From: an uncultured Phascolarctobacterium sp.
Lineage (GTDB): Bacteria; Bacillota; Negativicutes; Acidaminococcales; Acidaminococcaceae
Direction: 5' to 3'
DNA length: 37,729 nt
Assembly (NCBI GenBank): GCA_900544885.1
Contig: UQWU01000016.1
Span: forward strand, 1-37,729
Shown here: positions 1 to 7,832 of the stretch, one piece after another
Numbering within the stretch: position 1 is the stretch's first letter
Layout of the letters: each line of letters starts with the position of its first letter
Notes under the pieces: model-generated
Told to the model about the DNA's origin: nothing
Databases searched by the model: none
Seen by the model: the letters and a program-made list of their open reading frames with translations, nothing else
Program-made: the position numbers and the translations under genes

Positions 1-85
1 GAGTTTCTTCTACACTATTTTTTACAATAGTTTTAAGTTCGTTATGGATAAATTGTTCGTTTAATTGTATAATGTTACCAGACAT
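1..85 (-). mobile_element. IS256-family (mutator-type) transposase, N-terminal fragment cut by the window edge
   Basis: Only the first 28 codons are inside the window, running off its left edge. The translated start has MSGNIIQLNEQFI followed by LKTIVKNSVEET. This matches the remembered N-terminal pattern of IS256/mutator transposases (a short leader, then an NSVEETLN-like helix). An AAGG ribosome binding site lies 8 bases before the ATG. The catalytic DDE domain is outside the window, so activity cannot be judged. The element's terminus should lie roughly at positions 140-160, in the AT-rich stretch before the tRNA-Arg terminator. I could not fix the terminal repeat or target duplication because the other end is missing. 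Family assignment is by recognition of the N-terminus only. Confidence 0.65.
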
Positions 86-272
86 AGATTCTACCTTCTT
101 TCGTATTTTGTGTGGTAACTTAATTGTAAGCAATGGTAGTCTCTATGTCTAATTTTTTTGAAATTAATTTGCGCAACTTATTATACGTTATCCATAAAAC
201 CGGAAAACTTAATGGTTTTGTCGCTGATTTAAGCAGAATTTGAAAATAAGGTGTCAATAAGGTGCGGAAACG

Positions 273-305
273 AAAAAAGCGGCTTTCCAAAATCTGGAAA
301 ACCGC
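273..305 (-). terminator. Intrinsic terminator after tRNA-Arg
   Basis: A 10-bp stem (GCGGTTTTCC with GGAAAGCCGC, one G-U pair) and a 7-base loop are followed on the minus strand by six T residues. It sits 8 bases beyond the tRNA 3' end. Confidence 0.85.
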
Positions 306-313
306 ATGGTTAC

Positions 314-390
314 TGGTGATCCCGGCCAGAATCGAACTGGCGACCTACCGCTTAGGAGGCGGTTGCTCTATCCTACTGAGCTACGGAACC
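314..390 (-). tRNA. tRNA-Arg (anticodon CCU)
   Basis: A 77-base cloverleaf on the minus strand. The acceptor GGTTCCG pairs with CGGGATC (two G-U pairs). The T arm is GCCAG-TTCGATT-CTGGC. The anticodon stem ACCGC/GCGGT closes the loop CTCCTAA, giving anticodon CCU, which reads AGG. The terminal CCA is encoded. A well-formed promoter precedes it and an intrinsic terminator follows, so it is a single-gene transcription unit. The nearby IS256-type element lies about 150 bp beyond its 3' end. Confidence 0.95.
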
Positions 391-405
391 ATAAAATACT
401 TTCTT

Positions 406-434
406 ATTATATAACAAATCAACAACTATGACAA
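406..434 (-). promoter_or_regulatory. Promoter of tRNA-Arg
   Basis: On the minus strand TTGTCA, a 17-bp spacer and a perfect TATAAT. The predicted start is about 9 bases before the mature tRNA 5' end. The -35 box abuts the stop codon of the upstream small membrane protein gene. Confidence 0.75.
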
Positions 435-435
435 C

Positions 436-705
436 TTACAAATAAATCAACACTAGAAAAACACTAGTTATAATAAATGCACTAATGCCGCAAATCAAAC
501 GACAAGCATTCATCCCAAAGCTATCATAAACAAAAGCTAAAATATTATTATTGGCCAGTGTATCATGAGCCGGCGTATAAAACCACTCCCAGCCAAAAAT
601 TGCCGCCAATAAGAAAACAGCACCTACACCAACAAATACCCATAGTCCGAAGCCTTCCAAAATTGATGCCATAGCACCCATATAGCCATTAAACATTTCG
701 CTCAT
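436..705 (-). CDS. Small two-helix membrane protein, Imm17-like
   Basis: An 89-residue protein with two hydrophobic helices (about residues 20-40 and 68-88). The connecting segment contains the pattern GWEWFYTP, then FGMNACRLICG leading into helix 2. This order (first helix, W-x-W-F-x-P, about 20 residues, G-x-x-x-x-R-x-x-x-G, second helix) resembles the immunity protein 17 (Imm17) family of small polymorphic-toxin immunity proteins. That is recognition from memory, not a search. No toxin gene or secretion gene is adjacent. The start is supported by an AAGGA site 9 bases upstream. Many Imm17-type genes are orphan housekeeping-like membrane proteins, so an immunity role here is uncertain. Confidence 0.55.
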   Translation of the reverse strand: MSEMFNGYMGAMASILEGFGLWVFVGVGAVFLLAAIFGWEWFYTPAHDTLANNNILAFVYDSFGMNACRLICGISAFIITSVFLVLIYL

Positions 706-740
706 GATTTCACTTCCTTTACATAATTTTTAGTGTCTAA

Positions 741-784
741 AAAGATAAAAACAGCTTAGAAAAGTAAAAACTTCTCTAAGCTGT
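741..784 (-). terminator. Intrinsic terminator after the 101-residue gene
   Basis: A 10-bp perfect stem (ACAGCTTAGA with TCTAAGCTGT), extended by AAG/CTT across one mismatch, is followed on the minus strand by a T-rich run. It separates the 101-residue gene from the small membrane protein gene. Confidence 0.8.
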
Positions 785-798
785 CAAGATACAAATAA

Positions 799-1104
799 TT
801 ATAATTTTTCGGCCATTCCCGGAGGCATACTCCATTCAACGCGGACGCCTGTTTTACCCCACAGGCGTGTTAAGCAAACCTTAAAGTTTTCCAGACTAGA
901 CAAAGGCTCTAAGGTTTTAGTAGCAAAATCACGTATTGTTTCACCCTCAGGAATATCCAAGGTAAGCGGTGTTTGCAAAAATTTTTCTACCTTTTGTTTT
1001 GCTTCTGCAACAGATAAAGTAACAACCGCAGTTTTATTTTCTTCGTTATATTCAACAAAACCATAATTACAATTATAGTTCAAGGTCACAGCAAATTTGT
1101 TCAT
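799..1104 (-). CDS. Unknown 101-residue protein
   Basis: I do not recognise this family. The protein begins MNKFAVTLNYNCNYGFVEY and has no signal peptide or membrane helix. It looks like a small soluble alpha/beta protein with four cysteines or fewer and a tryptophan-containing C-terminus (VRVEWSMPPGMAEKL). The ATG is chosen over an in-frame start 54 bases upstream. A GGAGG site lies 7 bases before it, and the longer start would fall inside a good promoter (TTGCTA, 17 bp, TATAAT). It has its own promoter and terminator and follows the ppk gene on the same strand after an 85-bp gap. Function cannot be inferred beyond possible co-expression with ppk by readthrough. Confidence 0.8.
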   Translation of the reverse strand: MNKFAVTLNYNCNYGFVEYNEENKTAVVTLSVAEAKQKVEKFLQTPLTLDIPEGETIRDFATKTLEPLSSLENFKVCLTRLWGKTGVRVEWSMPPGMAEKL

Positions 1105-1129
1105 AGCACAACCTCCTCTATATACTAAT

Positions 1130-1158
1130 ATTATAGCAAGCAGCTTAAACATTAGCAA
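1130..1158 (-). promoter_or_regulatory. Promoter of the 101-residue gene
   Basis: TTGCTA, a 17-bp spacer and TATAAT on the minus strand, with a TG one base before the -10 box (extended -10). It lies between ppk and the 101-residue gene. I see no clear terminator for ppk in this gap. Confidence 0.7.
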
Positions 1159-1189
1159 TATCAGACTTTAATTCACTATTTAAATTCTT

Positions 1190-3292
1190 TTATCTTCTGC
1201 TATAAACAGGCTGTAAACGTTGTTCCATCGGTAACTTATCGGAGGCCACTGCTAATTGAGCCATTTCGTATAAAGTGCTTTGAGCACTAACAGGCTCTAA
1301 TTTATTACGTACACGACGATATGTACCATTAGACTGCATCATATGTGCACCTACATTATCGCGCAGATACAAATCTAATAATCCTTTAATACGACGGATA
1401 TGAAATTCAGTTTCTACAGGGAAGAATAATTCTACACGGTCATTTAAGTTACGCGGCATCCAGTCAGCACTGGAAAGATAAAGCTGCTCATCACCGCCAT
1501 TAGCAAACCAGAAGATACGGCTATGTTCTAATTGACGACCAACAATACTACGAACAGTTATATTATCACTGATTCCTTCAATACCTGTACGCAGGCCGCA
1601 GATACCTCGCACGATTAAATCAATGTGTACTCCTGCAGCAGAAGCTTCATACAGCTTTTGAATTACAGGTTGGTCAATCAGCGAGTTCATTTTAGCAATA
1701 ATACGGCCTTCCTTACCCTGTTTTACCATATTGATTTCATTATCTATCAAAGAGTAAATCTTCTCTCGCAAACCTAAAGGAGCCATAACCAATTTATTCC
1801 ATACAGGAGGCTCACTATAACCGCTGAGTAAATTAAAAAATGCAGACGCATCACTACCAAATTCATCATTAGCAGTCATCAGGCCAATGTCTGTATATAA
1901 TTTAGCGGTACTATCATTATAGTTACCGGTACCAAGATGCAGGTAACGTTTAATACCATTGTCTTCTTTACGTACGATTAAGATGATTTTTGCATGAGTT
2001 TTTAAACCAACTAAGCCATAAATAACATGGCAACCTGCTTTTTCCAAACGACGTGCCCACAGAATGTTGTTCTCTTCATCAAAACGTGCTTTTAATTCAA
2101 CTAATACTGTAACCTGCTTACCATTCTCGGCAGCACGAGCCAATGCCGCAACGATAGGACTGTTACCACTAACACGATACAAAGTTTGTTTAATTGCCAA
2201 AACTTGCGGGTCATCAGCAGCATCACTAACCAATTTTACAACCGGGTCGAAACTTTCATATGGATGATGCAGTAAAATATCATTTTGACGAATTGCCGCA
2301 AAAAGGTCACTATCATCAGGCAATTCCAACGGACGCTGCGGTACAAATGGTTCGTAGAGCCAAGGCCACATTCCGGGTAAACTAATGAACTTAAAGAAGC
2401 AAGTGGGGTCTAGAGGACCATTAATTTCGTAAACTTCCAATTCTGTTACATCAAGATTTTCTTCCAAGAATCTTTTGATACGAGTATTACCTGTTTTAAA
2501 AATTTCCAAACGTACAGCTGCACCACGTTTACGTTTGCGCAGAGATTCTTCAACTTCTTTCATCAAGTCAACGCTGTCTTCTTCTTCCAAATCCAAATCA
2601 CTATCACGTGTTACACGGAAGGGTACAACATCTAAAATATGACAGCCTTTGAATAAATCCTTGCAATGACTAGCAATAATATCCTCTAAAAATACGAAGG
2701 TGCGTTTTTTTTCTGGAATTACCTCTGTAATACGACTCAATACTGACGGAACCTGAATCAAGCCCATACTATGCTCTCCATCAGCTTTAATCAGCTCTAC
2801 CGCTAGGTTTTGTGTTTTATTAGCTAAAAACGGGAATGGACGTGAAGCATCTACCGCCATCGGCGTTAATACAGGATAAACTACTTCTCGATAATATTCC
2901 TCTAGCCAATCCTTCCCCAAATCCGTTAACTCGGAAACACGGCGCAAGTGCAGGTTGGCAGCCTTCATTTCACCTATTAAGGCATGTAAATATTTAGTTT
3001 GGGTACGTACCTGCTCATGTGCAGATTCAGCAATAGCAACTAACTGTTCTTTGACAGACATACCGGCAGCATCACGTTTTTCGATGCCGTTATCAAAGCT
3101 GTTCCAAAGACCTGCCACACGTACCATGAAAAATTCATCAAGATTAGAAGCAGATATAGCAATAAACTTCAAACGTTCCAATAATGGAGTTTCTTTTACC
3201 ATTGCTTCTTTCAAGACACGTAAATTAAATTTCAACCAACTTAATTCACGATTATAAAAATACTCCGGCTTTGTTAAATCTAATTTTTCCAT
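1190..3292 (-). CDS. ppk: Polyphosphate kinase 1
   Basis: A 700-residue cytoplasmic enzyme that reversibly transfers the terminal phosphate of ATP to a growing polyphosphate chain. The E. coli enzyme has 688 residues. The N domain opens with YFYNRELSWLKFNLRVL. The catalytic core contains the HHPYESFDPVV segment (about 342-352). The autophosphorylated histidine is H433 in GLKTHAKIIL, and the second essential histidine is H590 in RQLEHSRIFWF. The LHLGTGNYND loop is also present. Every expected landmark is there, so it should be active. Its ATG overlaps the stop of the upstream Ppx/GppA-HD paralogue as TAATG, so the two are translationally coupled. This pairs polyphosphate synthesis with a putative polyphosphate-binding partner. 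Confidence 0.97.
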   Translation of the reverse strand: MEKLDLTKPEYFYNRELSWLKFNLRVLKEAMVKETPLLERLKFIAISASNLDEFFMVRVAGLWNSFDNGIEKRDAAGMSVKEQLVAIAESAHEQVRTQTKYLHALIGEMKAANLHLRRVSELTDLGKDWLEEYYREVVYPVLTPMAVDASRPFPFLANKTQNLAVELIKADGEHSMGLIQVPSVLSRITEVIPEKKRTFVFLEDIIASHCKDLFKGCHILDVVPFRVTRDSDLDLEEEDSVDLMKEVEESLRKRKRGAAVRLEIFKTGNTRIKRFLEENLDVTELEVYEINGPLDPTCFFKFISLPGMWPWLYEPFVPQRPLELPDDSDLFAAIRQNDILLHHPYESFDPVVKLVSDAADDPQVLAIKQTLYRVSGNSPIVAALARAAENGKQVTVLVELKARFDEENNILWARRLEKAGCHVIYGLVGLKTHAKIILIVRKEDNGIKRYLHLGTGNYNDSTAKLYTDIGLMTANDEFGSDASAFFNLLSGYSEPPVWNKLVMAPLGLREKIYSLIDNEINMVKQGKEGRIIAKMNSLIDQPVIQKLYEASAAGVHIDLIVRGICGLRTGIEGISDNITVRSIVGRQLEHSRIFWFANGGDEQLYLSSADWMPRNLNDRVELFFPVETEFHIRRIKGLLDLYLRDNVGAHMMQSNGTYRRVRNKLEPVSAQSTLYEMAQLAVASDKLPMEQRLQPVYSRR

Positions 3293-4845
3293 TACTTATT
3301 CACCCGCTCCAAAATCGGTTTTACACCATATACTTCTTCAAAAAAAGCAGATTTATCTTCAAAAGTCCACATTTCCAAAGCTAAATCAACCTTACTTACA
3401 GCTTGAATTTTTAAAATATTATCCTTGCACAAGGTAATATTGCAGGAATGTATTTTCTGCATATAACTGCGATCTAAAGCATCTGCCAATCTTACGATTG
3501 CTGCTAATTTCGCAACAATTGCAATCATATCCTTAGGCACTACCGGGGCTTTACTATTACTTTGGTCAAACAATTTATTAGCATGATAATAAGCAGCTAA
3601 AGCAATAATATTTTTATCGCGATCACTAAAGCCTAAAATATCCGTAGACATAATCAATTGATAAGTATATAAGGAGTGGCTACGCATACAAATATATTTA
3701 CCAATGTCATGTAAAATGCAGGTACCACGCAAAAGTAATCGTTCATGGTCACCCATACCATATTTATTAGCAAACTTATCAAAAAGTAATACTGATAAAC
3801 GTTCAACTTGACGTACATGCTGTTTGTCATATAAATAACGTTGGCCGATGCAATGGAATAAGCTGATTAATTCCTGCTCCCAAGCCTTGCACAAAGCAGG
3901 ACTGGTTTTCTTACCGATATGCAATAGCTGCATACCATCAATAAAGTTGTCAGCACTAATGATAATTTCCTTAGCCGGAATCAAATGCAGCAATTGTTCA
4001 TACAGCACCACAGTAGGTAATGCTAGCTCTGCTAAAGACTCAGGAATATTGAAGGTTTCAATAATCTGCGGCAAATTCATTTGATGCATTTTCTGGAAGA
4101 ATTTATGGAAATCATCAGCTTTAATACGATGTACCAACTGAATAGTATCTAAGCCAAGCATTTTCAAGAGTAATTCTGTTTCCGTGCCTGACAGCACTAA
4201 ATACTGTACACTGTCTTGTTGTAACTCGCGGCGTACAGGTCCAATAGTACTACTCAAGAATTCTGTTAAAGCTTTATTAAAATGCATACTTTCGCGACGA
4301 TTACGTTCAAAACTTTCTTTAATACGGATAATACCTACATGGAAGTTTTCTTGATAACGAATATTATCATCCTGCACTAAAGTAACGCCTAACCCACCGG
4401 AAGAGATATCCATCATCAGCATACCATCACGTTCACTGCTGATGCGTTCATTTTTCAGCGTATTACGAATCGCAGTAAATTTTGTATAAATTTCCTGCGG
4501 CATATCTACTACATCAACAATCAAGCCGGTTTTATTATAAATCTGGTCTAATAAAAAGACTTGATTGCTAGCTTCACGTACAGCAGTAGTAGCTTGTAAT
4601 TCGTACTCTTCAACACCATACTCTTTCATCAAAGCTTTAAAACCTTGCAAAACGTCACAGATTTCAGTAACCAAGGGGAAAGGAATTATTTTATTTTTAA
4701 AAGTTGCTTCACCTAAACGTATGCGGCGGTTAACACGCTCAATTACTTTATAATGATCTATATTACTATATTCAGTAATCTGCATACTGATTTTTTCAGA
4801 ACCAAGGTGGATAGCAGCAAATGTGGTATGATTCTTTCGTTTCAT
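3292..4845 (-). CDS. Ppx/GppA-like protein with HD domain, degenerate phosphatase motifs
   Basis: A 517-residue protein with an N-terminal ASKHA (actin-like) Ppx/GppA region and a C-terminal HD domain. The fold-level pattern is retained (TTAVREASN, then a QEIY glutamate near residue 120). The three nucleotide/phosphate-binding motifs are altered: HLGSEKI replaces DIGSNSxR, DISSGGLG replaces DLGGGSTE, and LSGTETE replaces GGTxxxxA. The HD domain looks intact (H379-D380 in CILHDIGKY, a distal aspartate near 458). The start is the ATG with GGAGG 8 bases upstream, not the ATG seven codons earlier. It is coupled to ppk by a TAATG overlap and is the same length as its divergent, intact paralogue. 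Likely a polyphosphate- or nucleotide-sensing partner of Ppk, or an HD phosphohydrolase; exopolyphosphatase activity is doubtful. Confidence 0.85.
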   Translation of the reverse strand: MKRKNHTTFAAIHLGSEKISMQITEYSNIDHYKVIERVNRRIRLGEATFKNKIIPFPLVTEICDVLQGFKALMKEYGVEEYELQATTAVREASNQVFLLDQIYNKTGLIVDVVDMPQEIYTKFTAIRNTLKNERISSERDGMLMMDISSGGLGVTLVQDDNIRYQENFHVGIIRIKESFERNRRESMHFNKALTEFLSSTIGPVRRELQQDSVQYLVLSGTETELLLKMLGLDTIQLVHRIKADDFHKFFQKMHQMNLPQIIETFNIPESLAELALPTVVLYEQLLHLIPAKEIIISADNFIDGMQLLHIGKKTSPALCKAWEQELISLFHCIGQRYLYDKQHVRQVERLSVLLFDKFANKYGMGDHERLLLRGTCILHDIGKYICMRSHSLYTYQLIMSTDILGFSDRDKNIIALAAYYHANKLFDQSNSKAPVVPKDMIAIVAKLAAIVRLADALDRSYMQKIHSCNITLCKDNILKIQAVSKVDLALEMWTFEDKSAFFEEVYGVKPILERVNK

Positions 4846-5042
4846 ATGCTTTGCCTCCAAAATCAAAAAGATACATATACAATATAATGTAATATATTAT
4901 ATTATTCTTTTTTGCAAGAGAAAGTCCTGCGATTATACAACAATTTAACATTTTATATTAATTTTACACACTATCGCAGGATTTTCTCTGTTTTAATAGT
5001 AATATAATATATGGGAGAGAAATTTTATTGAGGTGAAAAGGA
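4846..5042. promoter_or_regulatory. Divergent promoter region between the two Ppx/GppA-HD genes
   Basis: An AT-rich 197-bp spacer with back-to-back promoters. On the plus strand a perfect TATAAT lies at 5003-5008. On the minus strand a TATAAT lies at 4896-4901. Neither has a strong -35 box. The two arms of a 17-bp inverted repeat cover the expected -35 regions of both promoters. The plus-strand gene has an AGGTG/AAGGA ribosome binding site just before its ATG. The arrangement suggests shared control of polyphosphate synthesis and breakdown. Confidence 0.6.
4917..4989. repeat. 17-bp inverted repeat flanking a 39-bp AT-rich spacer
   Basis: Left arm AGAGAAAGTCCTGCGAT at 4917-4933; right arm ATCGCAGGATTTTCTCT at 4973-4989. 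The arms are complementary at 16 of 17 positions, and the remaining pair is G-U if read as plus-strand RNA. The long loop and weak following T run argue against a simple terminator. Each arm overlaps the -35 zone of one divergent promoter, so a protein operator is the simplest reading. Confidence 0.7.
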
Positions 5043-6596
5043 ATGCAGAGAATAGCAATTATTGATATAGGCTCTAACTCCGCCCGTTTAGTTATCAGCC
5101 ACATTTATAAAAACGGTGCGTATAACATGGTTTATAACCAAAAAGAAACTTTACGTTTAAGCCAAAAGGTAGATGATAAAAACACTTTAACCGAAGAAGC
5201 ATTTACATCAACCATTGAAACCCTGAAAAGCTTCGCTCATATGTGCCATATTTATCACGCCGACAAAACCATCGGTGTCGCAACTGCAGCAATCCGCAAC
5301 GCAACCAATGGTGATGAACTTGTTGAACGTATAGCACAGGAAACAGGTATTCAATTACATATTATTTCCGGTAACACTGAAGCATATATCAGTTATTTAG
5401 GTGTTATCAATACCCTGGACATCAAAAACGGTATTATTTTCGACTTAGGCGGCGGTTCTACCGAACTTATTTTATTTAAAAACCGCCAAATCATCGAAAG
5501 CGTATCCCTGCCTATGGGTGCTGTAAACACCACAAGTATGTTTAATACCCGCGACGAAATGCCGCCTAATGTTTACAGTGATATTAATGTCTTTATTATG
5601 AGTCGTTTAGCCAAATACCCCTGGCTGAAACAAAATAATATGCCCTTAATAGGTGTCGGCGGTACTGCCCGTACTATTGCCAAAATTATCCAAAGAGCAA
5701 AAAAATATCCTGCAACTAAGATTCATAATTATTCTTACTCTGTGCAAACCTTCCGCAATTTCTTTAACAAACTACGTACTACTAATCTGGAACAGCGCAA
5801 AAAGATTTCTGGTCTTAGCAGCGAGCGTAATGATATTATTTTAGCCGGCAGTAGCATTATCAGCTGTTTGTTAGAAGCAACAGGTGCTAAAAAACTGATT
5901 ACCTCCGGTTGTGGCTTACGTGAAGGACTATTTTATGATTATTACTCTAAGGCCAATAATGTACCGTTGATTGCTGAAGATATTCTGGAGCGCAGCCGTG
6001 AAAATATGCTGTATTTATACGAAGCTGACAGTACCCATGCTCGTCATATTACCCAACTAGCTTTAACAATGTTTGATGCTTGGGCAGAACTGCACGGTAT
6101 TCGCAAAAACTATCGCCGTCTGCTGGAAACAGCTGCTCTGCTGCATGATATTGGTATCAACATCAACTTCTACAGCCATGCACGCCATAGTGCCTATATG
6201 ATTCAGAATGCCAAATTATTCGGTTTAACTCATAAAGAACAGATTATTACATCCGCTATTGCCGGTTGGCATAATGGTGTTTCCAAAAACTATTTCCGTG
6301 ACCGTTTTTATAGAGAAATGCTTACTGAAAACAACTGGAAAATCATTAATAAATTAGCTTTGCTTTTAGCATTAGCCGAAAGCCTGGACTATTCCGAGGC
6401 AAGCCTTGTTCATGCTGTAGCACCTTATGTAACTAAGAAATGTGCAGTACTTGATATTTTTGCCGATGATATGCCTAGTATTGAAATTCATCAAATCCAA
6501 ACACATCTTTCCTGGTTCAAAAAAGCTTTAGGTATTAATTTAAAAGTACAGTTAGCTAAAAGCGACGTAGAAAACAAAGTAGAAAATGTCGAATAA
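5043..6596 (+). CDS. Ppx/GppA phosphatase with C-terminal HD domain (exopolyphosphatase/pppGpp phosphatase family)
   Basis: A 517-residue cytoplasmic enzyme expected to hydrolyse polyphosphate ends and/or pppGpp. The canonical motifs are present: DIGSNSARL near residue 8, ATAAIRNATNG near 87, an SGNTEAY glutamate, FDLGGGSTEL, and GVGGTARTIA. A C-terminal HD domain follows, with H368-D369 (LLHDIGIN), SHARHSAY, WHNG and a distal LDYSEA aspartate. The start has an AGGTG/AAGGA ribosome binding site. It is the only confident plus-strand protein gene in the window and is divergent from its degenerate paralogue and ppk. A bidirectional terminator ends it. Whether polyphosphate or pppGpp is the preferred substrate cannot be told from sequence. 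Confidence 0.92.
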   Translation: MQRIAIIDIGSNSARLVISHIYKNGAYNMVYNQKETLRLSQKVDDKNTLTEEAFTSTIETLKSFAHMCHIYHADKTIGVATAAIRNATNGDELVERIAQETGIQLHIISGNTEAYISYLGVINTLDIKNGIIFDLGGGSTELILFKNRQIIESVSLPMGAVNTTSMFNTRDEMPPNVYSDINVFIMSRLAKYPWLKQNNMPLIGVGGTARTIAKIIQRAKKYPATKIHNYSYSVQTFRNFFNKLRTTNLEQRKKISGLSSERNDIILAGSSIISCLLEATGAKKLITSGCGLREGLFYDYYSKANNVPLIAEDILERSRENMLYLYEADSTHARHITQLALTMFDAWAELHGIRKNYRRLLETAALLHDIGININFYSHARHSAYMIQNAKLFGLTHKEQIITSAIAGWHNGVSKNYFRDRFYREMLTENNWKIINKLALLLALAESLDYSEASLVHAVAPYVTKKCAVLDIFADDMPSIEIHQIQTHLSWFKKALGINLKVQLAKSDVENKVENVE

Positions 6597-6603
6597 CTAA
6601 AAT

Positions 6604-6650
6604 AAAAAAGAGAAGCTAAACTTCATTTGAAGAATAGCTTCTCTTTTTAT
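6604..6650. terminator. Bidirectional intrinsic terminator
   Basis: A 14-bp perfect stem (AAAAAGAGAAGCTA with TAGCTTCTCTTTTT) has A/T runs on both flanks. It serves the plus-strand phosphatase and the convergent M20 peptidase gene, which ends at 6662. Confidence 0.85.
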
Positions 6651-6661
6651 TTACGCAGAAA

Positions 6662-7789
6662 TTATTTTGCTGCAGCTTTCAGGATACCATATACCATTAA
6701 AGCAGAATTATATAAATCTTCTTCCTTAAGGTATTCATTAACAGTATGTACATTGCTCATACCGGTGCCCATGATTACACAAGGTACACCATAAATATTG
6801 ATGAAGTTAGCATCACTGCCACCGCCGGACAGACCGATGTTAGGTTCAAACCCAAATTCTTTGCAAGCATCTACAGCTAATTCTACAACCTTGCTATCTT
6901 TATCAACCAAGAAAGAGCTGTATTTATGTTCTACATTAGCAACTGCTTTAGCACCATATTTATTGACACCGTCAACAATAGTATTAACGATTTCATCACG
7001 AATAGCTTCCAGCTTGCCATTATCGCGGCTACGAACGTCACCTTGGATAGTTACCAAATCAGGAACGATGTTAGTAGCTACACCACCATTAATGATACCG
7101 ATATTGGTAGTAGTTTCTTCGTCAATACGGCCATAACGTTTAACATCAGCTAAAGCTTTAGCTGCAATCATGATAGAGTTAATGCCTTTTTCCGGTTCAA
7201 TACCACCATGAGCAGTTTTACCATGTACTTCAATAGTGTATTTATATTGACCAGGAGCACCGATAATAATTTCACCAGGAGCACCTTCACTATCCATTGC
7301 GTAAGCAACATCAGCTTGCAGCTTGGATTGGTCCATGCAACGAGAACCGTTAACGCCGCCTTCTTCAGCAATAGTGAACAGAATTTGAATATCACCATGC
7401 TCCAAATTTTGTTCCTGCATCAAACGAAGACCTTCTAAAATAGCACCGACACCGGATTTATCATCGCCACCTAAAATGGTAGTACCATCGCTATATAAGA
7501 TGCCATCTTTTTGCACAACAGTAGTACCGCCGCAGGGTTCTACACCATCCATATGACTGGACAGCAGAACTCTAGTAGCACCTTGCTTATTGCCGGGCAG
7601 AAATGCCCACAAGTTACCACACTCGCCGCCTAATTTTTCGTTAGCATTATCTTCAGTTACTTCAAAACCAAGGCCTTCTAATTTTGCCTTCAGATAATTA
7701 AAGATTTCTCTTTCATGCAGACTATGACAAGGAATGCCTACCATTTCTTTAAATTCAGCAAGCATACGCTCTTTGTTAACTTCAACCAT
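6662..7789 (-). CDS. M20-family metallopeptidase (PepT/YqjE-like)
   Basis: A 375-residue two-zinc M20 peptidase, probably an intracellular di- or tripeptidase. Metal and catalytic landmarks are in order: SSHMDG (H79, D81 catalytic), ILGGDDKSG (D109/D110), IAEEGG (E142/E143, general base and zinc), MDSEG (D166), and a C-terminal GMSNVHTVNEY histidine near 347. The lid domain contains KTAHGGIEPEKGINSI, where the histidine typically contacts the substrate of the partner subunit. The length fits the peptidase T-like subgroup. AGGAGG lies 8-9 bases before the ATG. It is the last gene of a run beginning with the uracil-DNA-glycosylase-like gene and follows mntP by 43 bp. Confidence 0.9.
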   Translation of the reverse strand: MVEVNKERMLAEFKEMVGIPCHSLHEREIFNYLKAKLEGLGFEVTEDNANEKLGGECGNLWAFLPGNKQGATRVLLSSHMDGVEPCGGTTVVQKDGILYSDGTTILGGDDKSGVGAILEGLRLMQEQNLEHGDIQILFTIAEEGGVNGSRCMDQSKLQADVAYAMDSEGAPGEIIIGAPGQYKYTIEVHGKTAHGGIEPEKGINSIMIAAKALADVKRYGRIDEETTTNIGIINGGVATNIVPDLVTIQGDVRSRDNGKLEAIRDEIVNTIVDGVNKYGAKAVANVEHKYSSFLVDKDSKVVELAVDACKEFGFEPNIGLSGGGSDANFINIYGVPCVIMGTGMSNVHTVNEYLKEEDLYNSALMVYGILKAAAK

Positions 7790-7832
7790 TATTAAATCCT
7801 CCTCTTATTTATCCCCAGTGCAGTTCCCATCT

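Noticed and set aside
1105..1158. In-frame upstream start for the 101-residue protein
   Set aside because: It would begin within the promoter and has no ribosome binding site, whereas the ATG at 1104 has GGAGG at good spacing.
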